Shown here in pieces: positions 24,647 to 32,964 of a DNA stretch of 64,000 nt. Position numbers and translations under genes: made by a program. Within the stretch, counting starts at the first letter, position 1. Every line of letters starts with the position of its first letter. Below the pieces are notes generated by a model. The model had not been told where the DNA came from. It saw only the letters and a list, made by a program, of their open reading frames with translations, and ran no database searches. This DNA is from JAGVSR01 sp963825555 (GTDB taxonomy: Bacteria > Pseudomonadota > Alphaproteobacteria > Rhizobiales > Hyphomicrobiaceae): NCBI GenBank assembly GCA_963825555.1, contig CAWGTZ010000018.1:1-64000 (forward strand). Direction: 5' to 3'.

Positions 24647-27337
24647 ATGACCACCGCATCCGCAGCACAGTCCTTCATCAACGTCGGCGAGCGCACGAAC
24701 GTCACGGGCTCGGCGAAGTTCCGTAAGCTCATCGAGGCGGGCGACTATCAGGCCGCACTCTCGGTAGCGCGCCAGCAGGTCGAGAACGGCGCACAGATCA
24801 TTGACGTGAACATGGACGAAGGCCTTCTCGACAGCGAGAAGGCCATGACGACGTTCCTCAACATGATTGCCTCCGAGCCGGATATCTCGAAGGTGCCGAT
24901 CATGATCGACTCGTCAAAATGGACGGTCATCGAGGCGGGGCTGAAGTGCGTCCAGGGTAAGTCAATCGTCAACTCGATCTCGCTGAAGGAAGGCGAGGGG
25001 CCGTTTCTGGAGCAGGCGCGCAAGGTTCTGCGCTACGGCGCCGCCGTCGTCGTCATGGCCTTCGATGAGCAGGGCCAGGCCGATACCATCGAGCGCAAGG
25101 TGGAGATCTGCGAGCGCGCCTACAAACTGCTGACGCAGACCGTCGGCTTTCCGCCGGAAGACATCATCTTCGATCCCAATATCTTCGCGGTTGCCACCGG
25201 TATCGAAGAGCACAACGGCTACGGCATCGCCTTCATCGAAGCGGCGCGGCAGATCAAGGAGAGAATGCCTCTCGTCCACATTTCGGGCGGCGTTTCGAAC
25301 CTCTCGTTCGCGTTCCGCGGCAACGAACCCGTGCGCGAGGCCATGCACTCCGTGTTCCTCTACCACGCCATCAAGGCGGGCATGGATATGGGGATCGTGA
25401 ATGCGGGCCAGCTTGCCGTCTACGACGACATTCCCGCCGAGCTGCGGGAACTGTGCGAGGACGTTGTCCTCAATCGTCGTGCGGACGCCACGGACCGGCT
25501 GCTAGACGCCGCACCCCGCTTCAAGGGTGATGGCGCCAAGAAGGTGGAGAAAGACCTGAAGTGGCGCGACGCGGAGGTCGAACAGCGGCTGACCCACTCG
25601 CTCGTCCACGGCATTACGGATTTCATCGAGGCCGATACGGAAGAGGCGCGCCAGAAGTTCGACAAGCCCTTGCAGGTCATCGAAGGGCCATTGATGGCCG
25701 GCATGAACGTGGTGGGCGATCTCTTCGGTGCGGGCAAGATGTTCCTGCCGCAGGTGGTAAAGTCTGCGCGCGTCATGAAGCAGGCGGTTGCCTATCTCCA
25801 ACCTTATCTGGAAGCCGAGAAGAGGGCCTCGGGGCTCGATTCTATGCCCGCGGCCGGCAAGGTGCTCATGGCCACGGTGAAGGGCGATGTGCACGACATC
25901 GGCAAGAACATCGTTGGCGTCGTGCTCCAGTGCAACAACTACGAGGTCATCGACCTCGGCGTCATGGTTCCGGCCGCCAAGATCCTAGACACGGCGAAGA
26001 AGGAGAAAGTCGATATAATCGGGCTGTCGGGTCTCATCACACCGTCGCTCGATGAAATGTGCTTCGTCGCGGCCGAGATGGAGCGCGAGGGCTTCGACAT
26101 TCCGCTGCTTATCGGTGGCGCCACGACGAGCCGCGTGCACACGGCTGTCAAGATCGCGCCGAACTACCATCGTGGTCAAGCTGTCTACGTGTTGGATGCC
26201 AGTCGCGCCGTGGGGGTCGTCTCGAATCTCCTGTCCGACACGGAGAAGCCGGCCTTTGTGGCAAAGACACGCGCCGAATACGCGAAGGCGCGTGATGGGC
26301 ACCTTGCCAACGAGGCAAAGAAGAACCGCATTCCGCTTGCGGCCGCGCGGTCCAATCCGTTCAAGATCGACTGGAAGCTCTACAATCCGCCCAAACCTAC
26401 CTTCATGGGCCCCCGCGCCTATCAGAGCTACGATCTGGCCGAGCTCGTGCCCTATATCGACTGGACGCCTTTCTTTCAGACCTGGGAACTCGCCGGCCGC
26501 TATCCGCAGATCCTGTCCGACAACAAGGTCGGCACGGAGGCCAAGAAGCTTTTCGATGACGCCCAGGCCATGCTGAAGCGTCTCGTGGCCGAGAAGTGGC
26601 TGACGGCGAACGCCGTCGTGGGCTTCTGGCCAGCCAACGGCGTGGGCGACGACATCGAACTTTATACGGGCGAGCCGCGTCACACGAAGCTTGCCACACT
26701 CCACACGCTGCGCCAGCAGATCGCGCGCGATCCCGCCCGCGACCGCGCGCACACGGCGCTCGCCGATTTCATTGCGCCGAAGGAGACCGGGCTTCTCGAT
26801 TACATCGGCGGCTTCGCCGTCACGACAGGCATCGGCGAGGAAGACGCGCTCAAGACGTATGTCAAGGAGACGGACGACTATGGCCGCATTCTCCTGAAGG
26901 CGCTGGCCGACCGTCTCGCGGAGGCTTTCGCGGAGCGCATGCACGAGCGCGTGCGCAAGGAACTGTGGGGTTATGCCAAGCCGGAGAAGCTCTCCCCGGA
27001 GGACCTTATTCTCGAGAAGTACCACGGGATCCGTCCTGCACCCGGCTATCCCGCTCAGCCCGACCACACGGAGAAGGCGACACTCTGGAAGCTCATGGAC
27101 GTCAAGCGCCATACCGGTATCAAGCTCACCGAGAGCTATGCCATGTGGCCCGGCGCCTCTGTATCGGGGCTCTACTTCGCCCATCCCGAAAGCCACTACT
27201 TCGGTGTCGGCAAGGTGGAGCGCGACCAGGTGGAAGACTACGCCGCGCGCAAAGGCTGGACGATCGAGGAATGCGAGCGGTGGCTCGCTCCGGTTCTCAA
27301 CTATGATCCGGCGGCCGCGAAGGCGAAGGTCGCTTAA
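24647..27337 (+). CDS. metH: Methionine synthase, folate/cobalamin/activation subunit (split MetH part 2)
   Basis: An 896-residue protein holding the three remaining MetH modules. The pterin-binding barrel starts with INVGERTNVTGSAKFRKLI; the cap and B12 domains follow with the cobalamin motif DVHDIGKNIVGVVL (D-x-H-x-x-G) and IGLSGLITPSLDEM; the C-terminal activation domain includes the SAM-binding RPAPGYPAQPDHTEK and ESYAMWPGASVSGLYF. It carries the methyl group from methyltetrahydrofolate via cobalamin to homocysteine held by part 1, and is reactivated with S-adenosylmethionine. Last gene of the regulator-metF-metH operon. Confidence 0.95.
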   Translation: MTTASAAQSFINVGERTNVTGSAKFRKLIEAGDYQAALSVARQQVENGAQIIDVNMDEGLLDSEKAMTTFLNMIASEPDISKVPIMIDSSKWTVIEAGLKCVQGKSIVNSISLKEGEGPFLEQARKVLRYGAAVVVMAFDEQGQADTIERKVEICERAYKLLTQTVGFPPEDIIFDPNIFAVATGIEEHNGYGIAFIEAARQIKERMPLVHISGGVSNLSFAFRGNEPVREAMHSVFLYHAIKAGMDMGIVNAGQLAVYDDIPAELRELCEDVVLNRRADATDRLLDAAPRFKGDGAKKVEKDLKWRDAEVEQRLTHSLVHGITDFIEADTEEARQKFDKPLQVIEGPLMAGMNVVGDLFGAGKMFLPQVVKSARVMKQAVAYLQPYLEAEKRASGLDSMPAAGKVLMATVKGDVHDIGKNIVGVVLQCNNYEVIDLGVMVPAAKILDTAKKEKVDIIGLSGLITPSLDEMCFVAAEMEREGFDIPLLIGGATTSRVHTAVKIAPNYHRGQAVYVLDASRAVGVVSNLLSDTEKPAFVAKTRAEYAKARDGHLANEAKKNRIPLAAARSNPFKIDWKLYNPPKPTFMGPRAYQSYDLAELVPYIDWTPFFQTWELAGRYPQILSDNKVGTEAKKLFDDAQAMLKRLVAEKWLTANAVVGFWPANGVGDDIELYTGEPRHTKLATLHTLRQQIARDPARDRAHTALADFIAPKETGLLDYIGGFAVTTGIGEEDALKTYVKETDDYGRILLKALADRLAEAFAERMHERVRKELWGYAKPEKLSPEDLILEKYHGIRPAPGYPAQPDHTEKATLWKLMDVKRHTGIKLTESYAMWPGASVSGLYFAHPESHYFGVGKVERDQVEDYAARKGWTIEECERWLAPVLNYDPAAAKAKVA

Positions 27338-27447
27338 AGTTCCTCCGAGCGCCGTTATGGAAGCCGTTGTTTTCCCGTCATCTACGGCGTGCTAGCGTTT
27401 GTGGGGACGTGCGACTCGCACGCGACGCGATCACGGGGGAGGGAACC

Positions 27448-27792
27448 ATGCTCGGACGACTTGTGCTGCTGCTCTTGCAGGTGGTGGGCGGCTATGCGCT
27501 TGCACCCATTGTGATGGGCTACATTCCAGTGCCCGGCTCGTTGAGCTTGTTCCTCTATGCGCTCGTTGTCTCGATCATCATCTTCCTCATCGGCCTTGTC
27601 GGCGCGCAAGTCATAAAGGACGTGTCGACACCATCGAGCGCCACGCTCTCGTCCACTCTGGTTCTCGCGCTGATCATGGCGTTGATCTGGACGTTCGTGC
27701 CGCCGCTCGTGCCCGAGCTGCCCTGGAGCAAGGTTCCCGATCGCTGGGCTGTACTGGCTGGTGCCGTGCTCGGTTATTTCGCCAAGCGATAG
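27448..27792 (+). CDS. Small four-helix membrane protein, unknown
   Basis: A 114-residue very hydrophobic protein with about four membrane helices: residues 3-25, 33-54, 66-86 and 97-112. No charged catalytic motif is visible; it ends AVLGYFAKR. ATG at 27448 has GGGAGGGAACC upstream, a strong ribosome binding site. It lies 110 bases after metH in the same direction but probably has its own promoter. I do not recognise the family. Confidence 0.7.
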   Translation: MLGRLVLLLLQVVGGYALAPIVMGYIPVPGSLSLFLYALVVSIIIFLIGLVGAQVIKDVSTPSSATLSSTLVLALIMALIWTFVPPLVPELPWSKVPDRWAVLAGAVLGYFAKR

Positions 27793-27821
27793 AACAACGC
27801 AGCGCGGCACTCGGAATGAAA

Positions 27822-27849
27822 AGAAGCGCGGAAGGTTCTCCGCGCTTCT
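27822..27849. terminator. Bidirectional hairpin terminator
   Basis: An 11-base-pair perfect stem AGAAGCGCGGA / TCCGCGCTTCT around AGGTTC, between convergent genes. The minus strand has a TTTT tail, so it is the better terminator for the small gene at 27918-28001. Confidence 0.8.
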
Positions 27850-27917
27850 CACTTTGTCAGGGTCTGATCGTTTTTTGTCACGATCTCGAAGTGGCCTGCC
27901 GCGTCCCTTGACGCGCT

Positions 27918-28001
27918 TCAGACCATTCCGAAGACGATCGCTGCGATAAAGCCGAATGACACGCACGCGGCCAGCACGTTCAATCGCATCGCTATACCCA
28001 T
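27918..28001 (-). CDS. Very small membrane protein, 27 aa
   Basis: A 27-codon frame with a near-consensus ribosome binding site GGGAGG six bases before the ATG. The product is MGIAMRLNVL followed by one hydrophobic helix (AACVSFGFIAAIVFGMV). It ends 70 bases before a terminator on its own strand. Similar 25-30 residue single-helix proteins are common but usually unannotated in Hyphomicrobiales (recollection, not a search). An imperfect palindrome at 28134-28158 lies upstream and may regulate it. Function unknown. Confidence 0.6.
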   Translation of the reverse strand: MGIAMRLNVLAACVSFGFIAAIVFGMV

Positions 28002-28420
28002 CTTTGCCTCCCTAGCCGGGGTCACTGAGTTGATAACGGCCGAACCCGCCGCCCATTCCAACCCGGTGCCCCTTGATGTGCGCGGGAAAGGGTGACCGCG
28101 CGGCGTCAACGTAGGAGCCGAAATCGTGGGAAAGCAACACAAAACGTTTTTGCGTTGCCACAAAGCCCGACTTTCGGGCGGTCCCGGATTTGTTTGTGAT
28201 CAAATTACGGGTGTGGGCCGGAGCTTTGGCGGACGGCGGCAGGCAGCCGCCTGCGCCTCTCAGCTGGTCATCGCAACATGCCGCAAGATCGAGCATTTCT
28301 GCACCCCTTTTGAACAGTGGGATGACAAGGGAAGGCGTTCCCGTGCGGGGCGCTTGGACGCACGCGATCCGGCCTCTGTGCGCCGCCGCATCGAATTTTT
28401 GTGAAAAGTCGGTTTTTGCC
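28002..28420. other. Intergenic region upstream of the small membrane protein
   Basis: A 419-base gap between two minus-strand genes. It contains the palindrome at 28134-28158 and a GC-rich hairpin-like stretch near 28229-28250 (CGGCGGCAGGCAGCCGCCTG), which could be a structured end for the acetyltransferase transcript but has no T-tail. No convincing gene is present. Confidence 0.4.
28134..28158. promoter_or_regulatory. 25-base imperfect palindrome, candidate operator
   Basis: Left arm GCAACACAAAA, centre CGT, right arm TTTTGCGTTGC: 10 of 11 arm positions pair. It is A/T-rich in an otherwise GC-rich region, lies 133 bases upstream of the 27-residue membrane protein gene, and lacks a trailing T-run, so an operator is more likely than a terminator. 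Confidence 0.4.
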
Positions 28421-28936
28421 TCACAGACGGCGGCGCAGCAGGACTTCGCTGGTGTTGGGCGCGACCAACTCCGGAATTTCGCCGGTCCGTTCGAACCCGT
28501 TCGTCTCGTAGAAGCGCAGTGCATCCGTGTTGAATGCGGAGGCCAGCACCCACATGTTCTGTTCGCCATGGCGCCGCGCCTCGTGTGCAAGCCAGGCCAG
28601 GAACGCGGCTCCGAGTTTTCGCTTTTGGTAGGCCGGCAGAAGAGCGAGGAGCTGCACATAGGGTCCGCGAAGCCAGTTGAGCCGGACCCCGGCGGCACCG
28701 GCCACCTCGTTGCCGATCATGATGGCGTAACGCGGCGCGCTCCTTTCGATGGTGCCGAGATAGGTGGCGAGCGCCTCGCCCTTGTACCCGAGCCGAGCCC
28801 AAGGATCCATTGCGGCCAAGAGCGGACCCAGGCGGGCGGGCTCTCCCGGTGGAAGTGCGCGCAGGGCCACGTCGGGATGCCCTCCTCCGAACACCTCCAC
28901 CTCGTAGCGTTCAACGGGGGTTAGGGCCTCTTTCAT
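28421..28936 (-). CDS. GNAT family N-acetyltransferase
   Basis: A 171-residue GNAT protein. The acetyl-CoA loop is QKRKLGAAFLAWL (about residues 110-122), preceded by the strand VQLLALLPAY and followed by the C-terminal ALRFYETNGFERTGE, a standard GNAT ending. The substrate is unknown. ATG at 28936 has GGAGAC seven bases upstream. The first 26 bases overlap the end of the upstream polysaccharide deacetylase gene on the same strand, indicating a shared transcript. Confidence 0.85.
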   Translation of the reverse strand: MKEALTPVERYEVEVFGGGHPDVALRALPPGEPARLGPLLAAMDPWARLGYKGEALATYLGTIERSAPRYAIMIGNEVAGAAGVRLNWLRGPYVQLLALLPAYQKRKLGAAFLAWLAHEARRHGEQNMWVLASAFNTDALRFYETNGFERTGEIPELVAPNTSEVLLRRRL

Positions 28937-29954
28937 TCTTCGTCTCCGCTGGTGGCCTGGCTGTTTTTTGCAGGCGCGGCTTGAAGAAGGTGTCGTACCT
29001 GTCGGTATCTCCCGGCCGCGCGTTGTAGCACGTGGCGGAAATTTCAGGCGTTCCTTGGGCAAGCAGCTCACTCACGGTAACAAACTCGAAGCCTTTTGCC
29101 TTGAGGGCGGGGATGGCCACTGAAAGCGCTTCGGCGGTATGGAAGCCGCGTCCGTTGCCGTGTGCGATGATGATGGCGCCCGGCTTGGCACGCAGCATGG
29201 CGGCAGTGATCGCTTGCGCCGATTGACCGCGGAAGGGATCACCCGTCGAGATATCCCACTGGATGGCGAGAAGCCCTGCATCGTTGACGGCATCCAGTGC
29301 GGGCTGATTGCATGCTCCGAAGGGAAAGCGGAAGAGTGAGATGCGCTCGGGAATGCCGGCGAAGGCCTCCTCTTGGCCCCGTACGCACTGGTCGGCGGCA
29401 AAGGCGCCGCGCGCGGTCTCGTAGGTTTGCTGGGCTCCGTTGATCTCCTGCGCCAGAGCGGGCCCCTTCAGAAGCCGCAGATTGCGATGTGCGTCGCCGT
29501 GGTTCGCCAGTTCGAACAACGGATCGGCCATGAGCTGACGCGTGCGCTCTGGATGCGACCGCATCCACTTGCCACCGGCAAAAATCGTCGCGCGGACGCC
29601 CGTTGCGCGCAGCGTGTCGAAAACGGCGGCGTCGTAGCCCGCGACCTCTCCGGTCAGTTCGCAAAGGTCGAAGGTGAGAGCGATGAGTTTCTTGCCCGGC
29701 GGCAGCTTCACGCGCCGGATTGCGCCGCGCAGGTTTTGTCTCACGGGCTCGAACTGTGTGAGCGGCGTTATGGCAGGCTGGGTATCGAACGCGCGGGTGC
29801 CACGCAGGGCCTTCTTCTCCTGCGGCGCTCCGCTGAGTTCGGCCGGCGACCAGCAGCGGGCCTGCAATACGCTTCGGTCCATGTCCGCGGCGCTGGCAGT
29901 CTGGGGCAGGAGCCATGCCAGAGCGAGGATGGCGAAAAAACGCATCGGATCCAT
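28911..29954 (-). CDS. Secreted polysaccharide deacetylase family protein
   Basis: A 347-residue protein with a signal peptide (MRFFAILALAWLLPQTASAA) and a NodB-type carbohydrate esterase 4 domain. Motif 1 is ALTFDLCE, where the usual TFDD reads TFDL; motif 2 is NHGDAHRN with the metal-binding H-x3-H; motif 3 is RFPFGACN and a late His is in IIIAHGNGRGFH. The family removes acetyl groups from peptidoglycan or exopolysaccharide; the altered TFDL weakens certainty about catalysis. The ATG at 29954 overlaps the stop of the crotonase gene (TGATG), giving a crotonase-deacetylase-GNAT operon. Confidence 0.85.
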   Translation of the reverse strand: MDPMRFFAILALAWLLPQTASAADMDRSVLQARCWSPAELSGAPQEKKALRGTRAFDTQPAITPLTQFEPVRQNLRGAIRRVKLPPGKKLIALTFDLCELTGEVAGYDAAVFDTLRATGVRATIFAGGKWMRSHPERTRQLMADPLFELANHGDAHRNLRLLKGPALAQEINGAQQTYETARGAFAADQCVRGQEEAFAGIPERISLFRFPFGACNQPALDAVNDAGLLAIQWDISTGDPFRGQSAQAITAAMLRAKPGAIIIAHGNGRGFHTAEALSVAIPALKAKGFEFVTVSELLAQGTPEISATCYNARPGDTDRYDTFFKPRLQKTARPPAETKNERGPNPR

Positions 29955-30748
29955 CACACACCCTTGAACTGCGGCTTGCGTTTCTCCGCGAACGCCTTGC
30001 GTCCTTCCGCGTAGTCGGCGCTTTCGAAGCAGTTTTTCACCAGTGCCTCCAACCGGCCGATGTCGGCGGTCTCCGGCTTCTCTGTCAGAGCGTCGATCGC
30101 AGCCTTGGCTGCCTTGACCGTCAGGGGCGCGTTGTCGGCGATGACGCCGGCAAGAGCACGCGTCTCGGCTTCAAGTTGGTCCTTGGCGACGACGCGGTTG
30201 ACGAGGCCCATGTTTGCCGCTTCGGCCGAATTGAACCGCCGCCCGGTGAACAGCAGTTCCTTCACGCTCGCCGGGGCTGCGAGTTTCAAGAGCGTCCGCA
30301 CCCAGCGCGGATGATAGCCAAGACCGAGGCGTGCGGCCGGAATGGCGAACTGCGCCGCGTCGTTCGCCACGCGTAAATCGCAGCATGCCGCGATGCCCAG
30401 GCCGCCGCCGAGGCAGAACCCCTCGATCATGGCGATGGTCGGCTTGGTTGTTCCAAGGAGCGCTTCGAAGGCGGCGTGGTTCAACGCATCGTATGCGTGC
30501 GCCGCATTGCCCGTGCGGGCTGTATCGAACTCGGAAATGTCGGCGCCTGCCGAGAAGGCCTTGCCACCCGCTCCCTTCAGGACAATGACGCGCACGTTCG
30601 CATCAGCCTCGGCGTCCGCGAGCCTTTGCGGCAGGGCAGCCCACATGGCGGCGGTCAGCGCATTGAGACGTGCGGGGTTGTTGATGATGAGATAGGCGAG
30701 GGAACCCTCCAGCTCCATGCGCAGTGCGGGTGTCGTGTCGTCGGCCAT
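29954..30748 (-). CDS. Enoyl-CoA hydratase/isomerase (crotonase) family protein
   Basis: A 264-residue crotonase-fold protein. The CoA-binding/oxyanion segments are present: GKAFSAGADISEFDT and IEGFCLGGGLGIAACCDLRV. The two catalytic Glu of enoyl-CoA hydratase are not: the first (in GGGxELAxxCD) is Gly here, and the second (in PExxLG) is Ala in IPAARLGLGYHP. The PGAGGTQ loop is replaced by YHPRW. It is therefore probably not a classical hydratase; other crotonase members do isomerase, thioesterase or decarboxylase chemistry. ATG at 30748 is used. First gene of a three-gene operon. Confidence 0.88.
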   Translation of the reverse strand: MADDTTPALRMELEGSLAYLIINNPARLNALTAAMWAALPQRLADAEADANVRVIVLKGAGGKAFSAGADISEFDTARTGNAAHAYDALNHAAFEALLGTTKPTIAMIEGFCLGGGLGIAACCDLRVANDAAQFAIPAARLGLGYHPRWVRTLLKLAAPASVKELLFTGRRFNSAEAANMGLVNRVVAKDQLEAETRALAGVIADNAPLTVKAAKAAIDALTEKPETADIGRLEALVKNCFESADYAEGRKAFAEKRKPQFKGV

Positions 30749-31079
30749 GGCGGGTCCTGTCAAATACGGTCAGAGAAAAGTTCTCCGGGCGTTCTATGTT
30801 GCCCACGACTGGGAGACAACGGGGCCGCCAAGCGCCCGAGGTGCGGCGCAAGGTCCGCTCTGCAACATGAGGCTCCGATCAGGCCGCAAAACAGCCATTC
30901 GGGTCCCCGAGCGGGTCTGGATGATGTATCCGGCCAAGGCATTTGGCCGGAGATTTGGCGAGAGTTCGAGAGAGGTTTAGATTGACGGTCCGGGCCTGAC
31001 CGCGATAGGCCGTTTTGCAGCGCACACGCTTTGGGTGTGCGACCGCCTCTGACGAAACCCGTGCGAAGGACTTGAGGCC
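30749..31079. other. Divergent promoter region, crotonase operon / cysE
   Basis: This 331-base gap between divergent genes must contain both promoters. A run of GGCATTTGGCCGGAGATTTGGCGAGAG is at about 30938-30964; no RNA gene or firm operator is recognised. Confidence 0.4.
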
Positions 31080-31961
31080 ATGTCGGCGTCGAAATCACAT
31101 AAGGCTGAGGGCATCGCGCCCCGCACCGGCACCAAGCAGCATGGCAAGTCCCAAGGCAATGTCACCTCGGCCGATCCGGTTTGGGCGCAGGTATTGCGCG
31201 AGGCAGAGGGGGCGATGGCCGCCGAGCCGGCTCTGACGGGCTTCATCTTCGCCACGGTCGTCAATCACACCCGACTTGAGGATGCAATCGCCCACCGCGT
31301 GGCGCAGCGCCTCAATCATTCCGACGTGGACGCCGGGTTGATCCTGCAGACATTCCAGGATGTCATGGACAGCCAGCCGGAACTCTCGCTGGCGATCCGC
31401 GCCGACTTGGGCGCCGTCTTGGATCGCGATCCGGCATGCAATCGCTACCTGGAGCCGCTTCTGTTCTTCAAAGGCTTCCATGCGCTCGTCACCTATCGGT
31501 TCGCACATGAACTGTGGCGCCAGGGACGGCGCGACTTCGCGCTCTATCTTCAGAGCCAGTCGTCCAAGATCTTCGCCACCGATATTCACCCCGCTGCCCG
31601 TTTCGGCAGGGGCATCATGCTCGATCACGCCACCGGCTTTGTCGTGGGCGAAACGGCCGTCGTGGGCGACAACTGCTCCTTCCTTCATGCCGTGACGCTG
31701 GGCGGTAGCGGCAAAGCTACGGGCGACCGGCATCCCAAGATCGGCGCCGGCGTACTTATCGGCGCGGGGGCGAAGGTGCTCGGCAACATCCATGTCGGCA
31801 ACTGCGCGCTCATTGCGGCCGGCAGTGTCGTGCTGTCCGACGTGCCGCCGAACATGACTGTCGCCGGCGTGCCGGCCCGGATCGTCGGACGCGTCGGCTG
31901 CCCCGAGCCTGCGCGCACGATGGATCAGATGATTGGTCCGGATGACTACAGCGGGCTTTAG
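31080..31961 (+). CDS. cysE: Serine O-acetyltransferase
   Basis: A 293-residue CysE with a longer than usual polar N-terminus (residues 1-30). It acetylates serine with acetyl-CoA to O-acetylserine, the precursor of cysteine. The N-terminal helical domain is typical: PALTGFIFATVVNHTRLEDA and the DLGAVLDRDPACNRYLEPLL segment; the C-terminal left-handed beta-helix has IMLDHATGFVVGETAVVGDN with the catalytic His-Asp pair and LHAVTLGGSGKATGDRHPKI. The C-terminal tail, used for feedback and cysteine synthase binding, ends MIGPDDYSGL and lacks the terminal Ile usual in the cysteine synthase complex. Confidence 0.95.
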   Translation: MSASKSHKAEGIAPRTGTKQHGKSQGNVTSADPVWAQVLREAEGAMAAEPALTGFIFATVVNHTRLEDAIAHRVAQRLNHSDVDAGLILQTFQDVMDSQPELSLAIRADLGAVLDRDPACNRYLEPLLFFKGFHALVTYRFAHELWRQGRRDFALYLQSQSSKIFATDIHPAARFGRGIMLDHATGFVVGETAVVGDNCSFLHAVTLGGSGKATGDRHPKIGAGVLIGAGAKVLGNIHVGNCALIAAGSVVLSDVPPNMTVAGVPARIVGRVGCPEPARTMDQMIGPDDYSGL

Positions 31962-32014
31962 GCGCGCTTGGAACGCCCATCTTCAAACACCTTCGGGACA
32001 AGCGGAGAATTGAT

Positions 32015-32230
32015 GTGACTAAAGATGAGATCGCGAAGGTGGAGGCTTACCTGCGCAAGACGTTCGGCACTCCCAACCTGACCGTGCGCGCACGGCCGAA
32101 GAAGGATGACAGCGCCGAGGTCTACATCGGCGACGATTTCATCGCGGTGCTCTTCCGCGAAGACGAGGATGGTGAGATCTCCTATCAGTTCCAGATGGCC
32201 ATTCTCGACGTCGATCTCGAAGACGCCTGA
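32015..32230 (+). CDS. DUF3126 family protein
   Basis: A 71-residue acidic cytosolic protein of an alphaproteobacteria-restricted family (DUF3126). It reads MTKDEIAKVEAYLRKTFG at the start, then AEVYIGDDFIAVLFREDEDG, and ends FQMAILDVDLEDA, all family hallmarks. The start is GTG at 32015 with GGAG eight bases upstream. It is nearly always found between cysE and a carbonic-anhydrase-like gene as here, but its function is unknown. Confidence 0.88.
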   Translation: MTKDEIAKVEAYLRKTFGTPNLTVRARPKKDDSAEVYIGDDFIAVLFREDEDGEISYQFQMAILDVDLEDA

Positions 32231-32253
32231 GGTTTCGGGGAAGGGATCGCGCA

Positions 32254-32784
32254 ATGACCATCTATCGTCTGGGCGACGCTCGCGTCGTCACTCCCGGCGA
32301 AGACCGCGCATGGGCGGCTCCGAACTCCGTTCTCCTCGGCAAGGTGGAGCTTTGTGAGGACGCCAGCGTCTGGTTTGGCGCGGTTCTGCGCGGCGACAAC
32401 GAGTTGATCAAGGTCGGCGCGCGCTCCAACGTACAGGACGGTTGCATCTTGCACACCGACCCGGGATTTCCGCTGACCATCGGCGAGGACTGCACCATCG
32501 GGCACATGGTGATGCTGCATGGCTGCACCGTCGGAAACGGCAGCCTCGTCGGCATCGGCTCGATCGTCCTGAACGGGGCCCGGATCGGAGAGGGTTGTCT
32601 CATTGGGGCCAATACGCTCATCACGGAGGGCAAGGAGATCCCGCCGCGTTCGATGGTGCTGGGCTCGCCGGGCAAGGTCGTGCGCCAGCTCTCCGAAGAG
32701 GAATCCGAGCGACTGAAGGCCAGCGCCGGCCGCTATGTGGCGAACTGGAAGCGCTACCGCGACGGTCTTGAAGTCGAAAGCTGA
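32254..32784 (+). CDS. Gamma carbonic anhydrase family protein
   Basis: A 176-residue left-handed beta-helix protein of the gamma-carbonic-anhydrase/hexapeptide superfamily. The three zinc-binding His positions are visible: CILHTDPG, and the pair in TIGHMVMLHGC. ASVWFGAVLRGDN supplies the Arg-Asp pair. Many bacterial members lack proven carbonic anhydrase activity. It follows DUF3126 by 23 bases and cysE before that, so a three-gene operon is likely. A strong terminator ends it. Confidence 0.9.
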   Translation: MTIYRLGDARVVTPGEDRAWAAPNSVLLGKVELCEDASVWFGAVLRGDNELIKVGARSNVQDGCILHTDPGFPLTIGEDCTIGHMVMLHGCTVGNGSLVGIGSIVLNGARIGEGCLIGANTLITEGKEIPPRSMVLGSPGKVVRQLSEEESERLKASAGRYVANWKRYRDGLEVES

Positions 32785-32811
32785 ATACCGGGGTGCAGCG
32801 GGTCAGCCTCA

Positions 32812-32858
32812 GAACGAAATCGAGCCGGACGTGGGCCCGTCCGGCTCGACTTCGTTTT
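32812..32858 (+). terminator. Rho-independent terminator after the gamma-CA gene
   Basis: A long stem with AACGAAATCGAGCCGGAC pairing to GTCCGGCTCGACTTCGTT around GTGGGCCC, followed by TTTTCG. One of the strongest hairpins in the window. Confidence 0.9.
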
Positions 32859-32964
32859 CGGATCCGGTTGGGGATGCCAGGGAGAGCGGCCCGGACCCGC
32901 AGTTTGGCAGTCTGATGAGGGACCGCAGACCGCCGGAAGGGTGAGCCCATAGGGGCCCGAGTGG

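Noticed and set aside
24600..24660. Possible frameshift joining the two metH parts
   Set aside because: The second part has its own ATG and the split sits at a domain boundary known from other alphaproteobacteria.
23547..24668. Minus-strand 373-codon frame opposite metH part 1
   Set aside because: Antisense shadow of an unquestioned gene; composition shows the mirrored pattern of codon bias.
25985..27196. Minus-strand 403-codon frame opposite metH part 2
   Set aside because: Antisense shadow; no ribosome binding site or known domain.
28229..28250. GC-rich hairpin as terminator
   Set aside because: No T-run on either strand and only a short stem.
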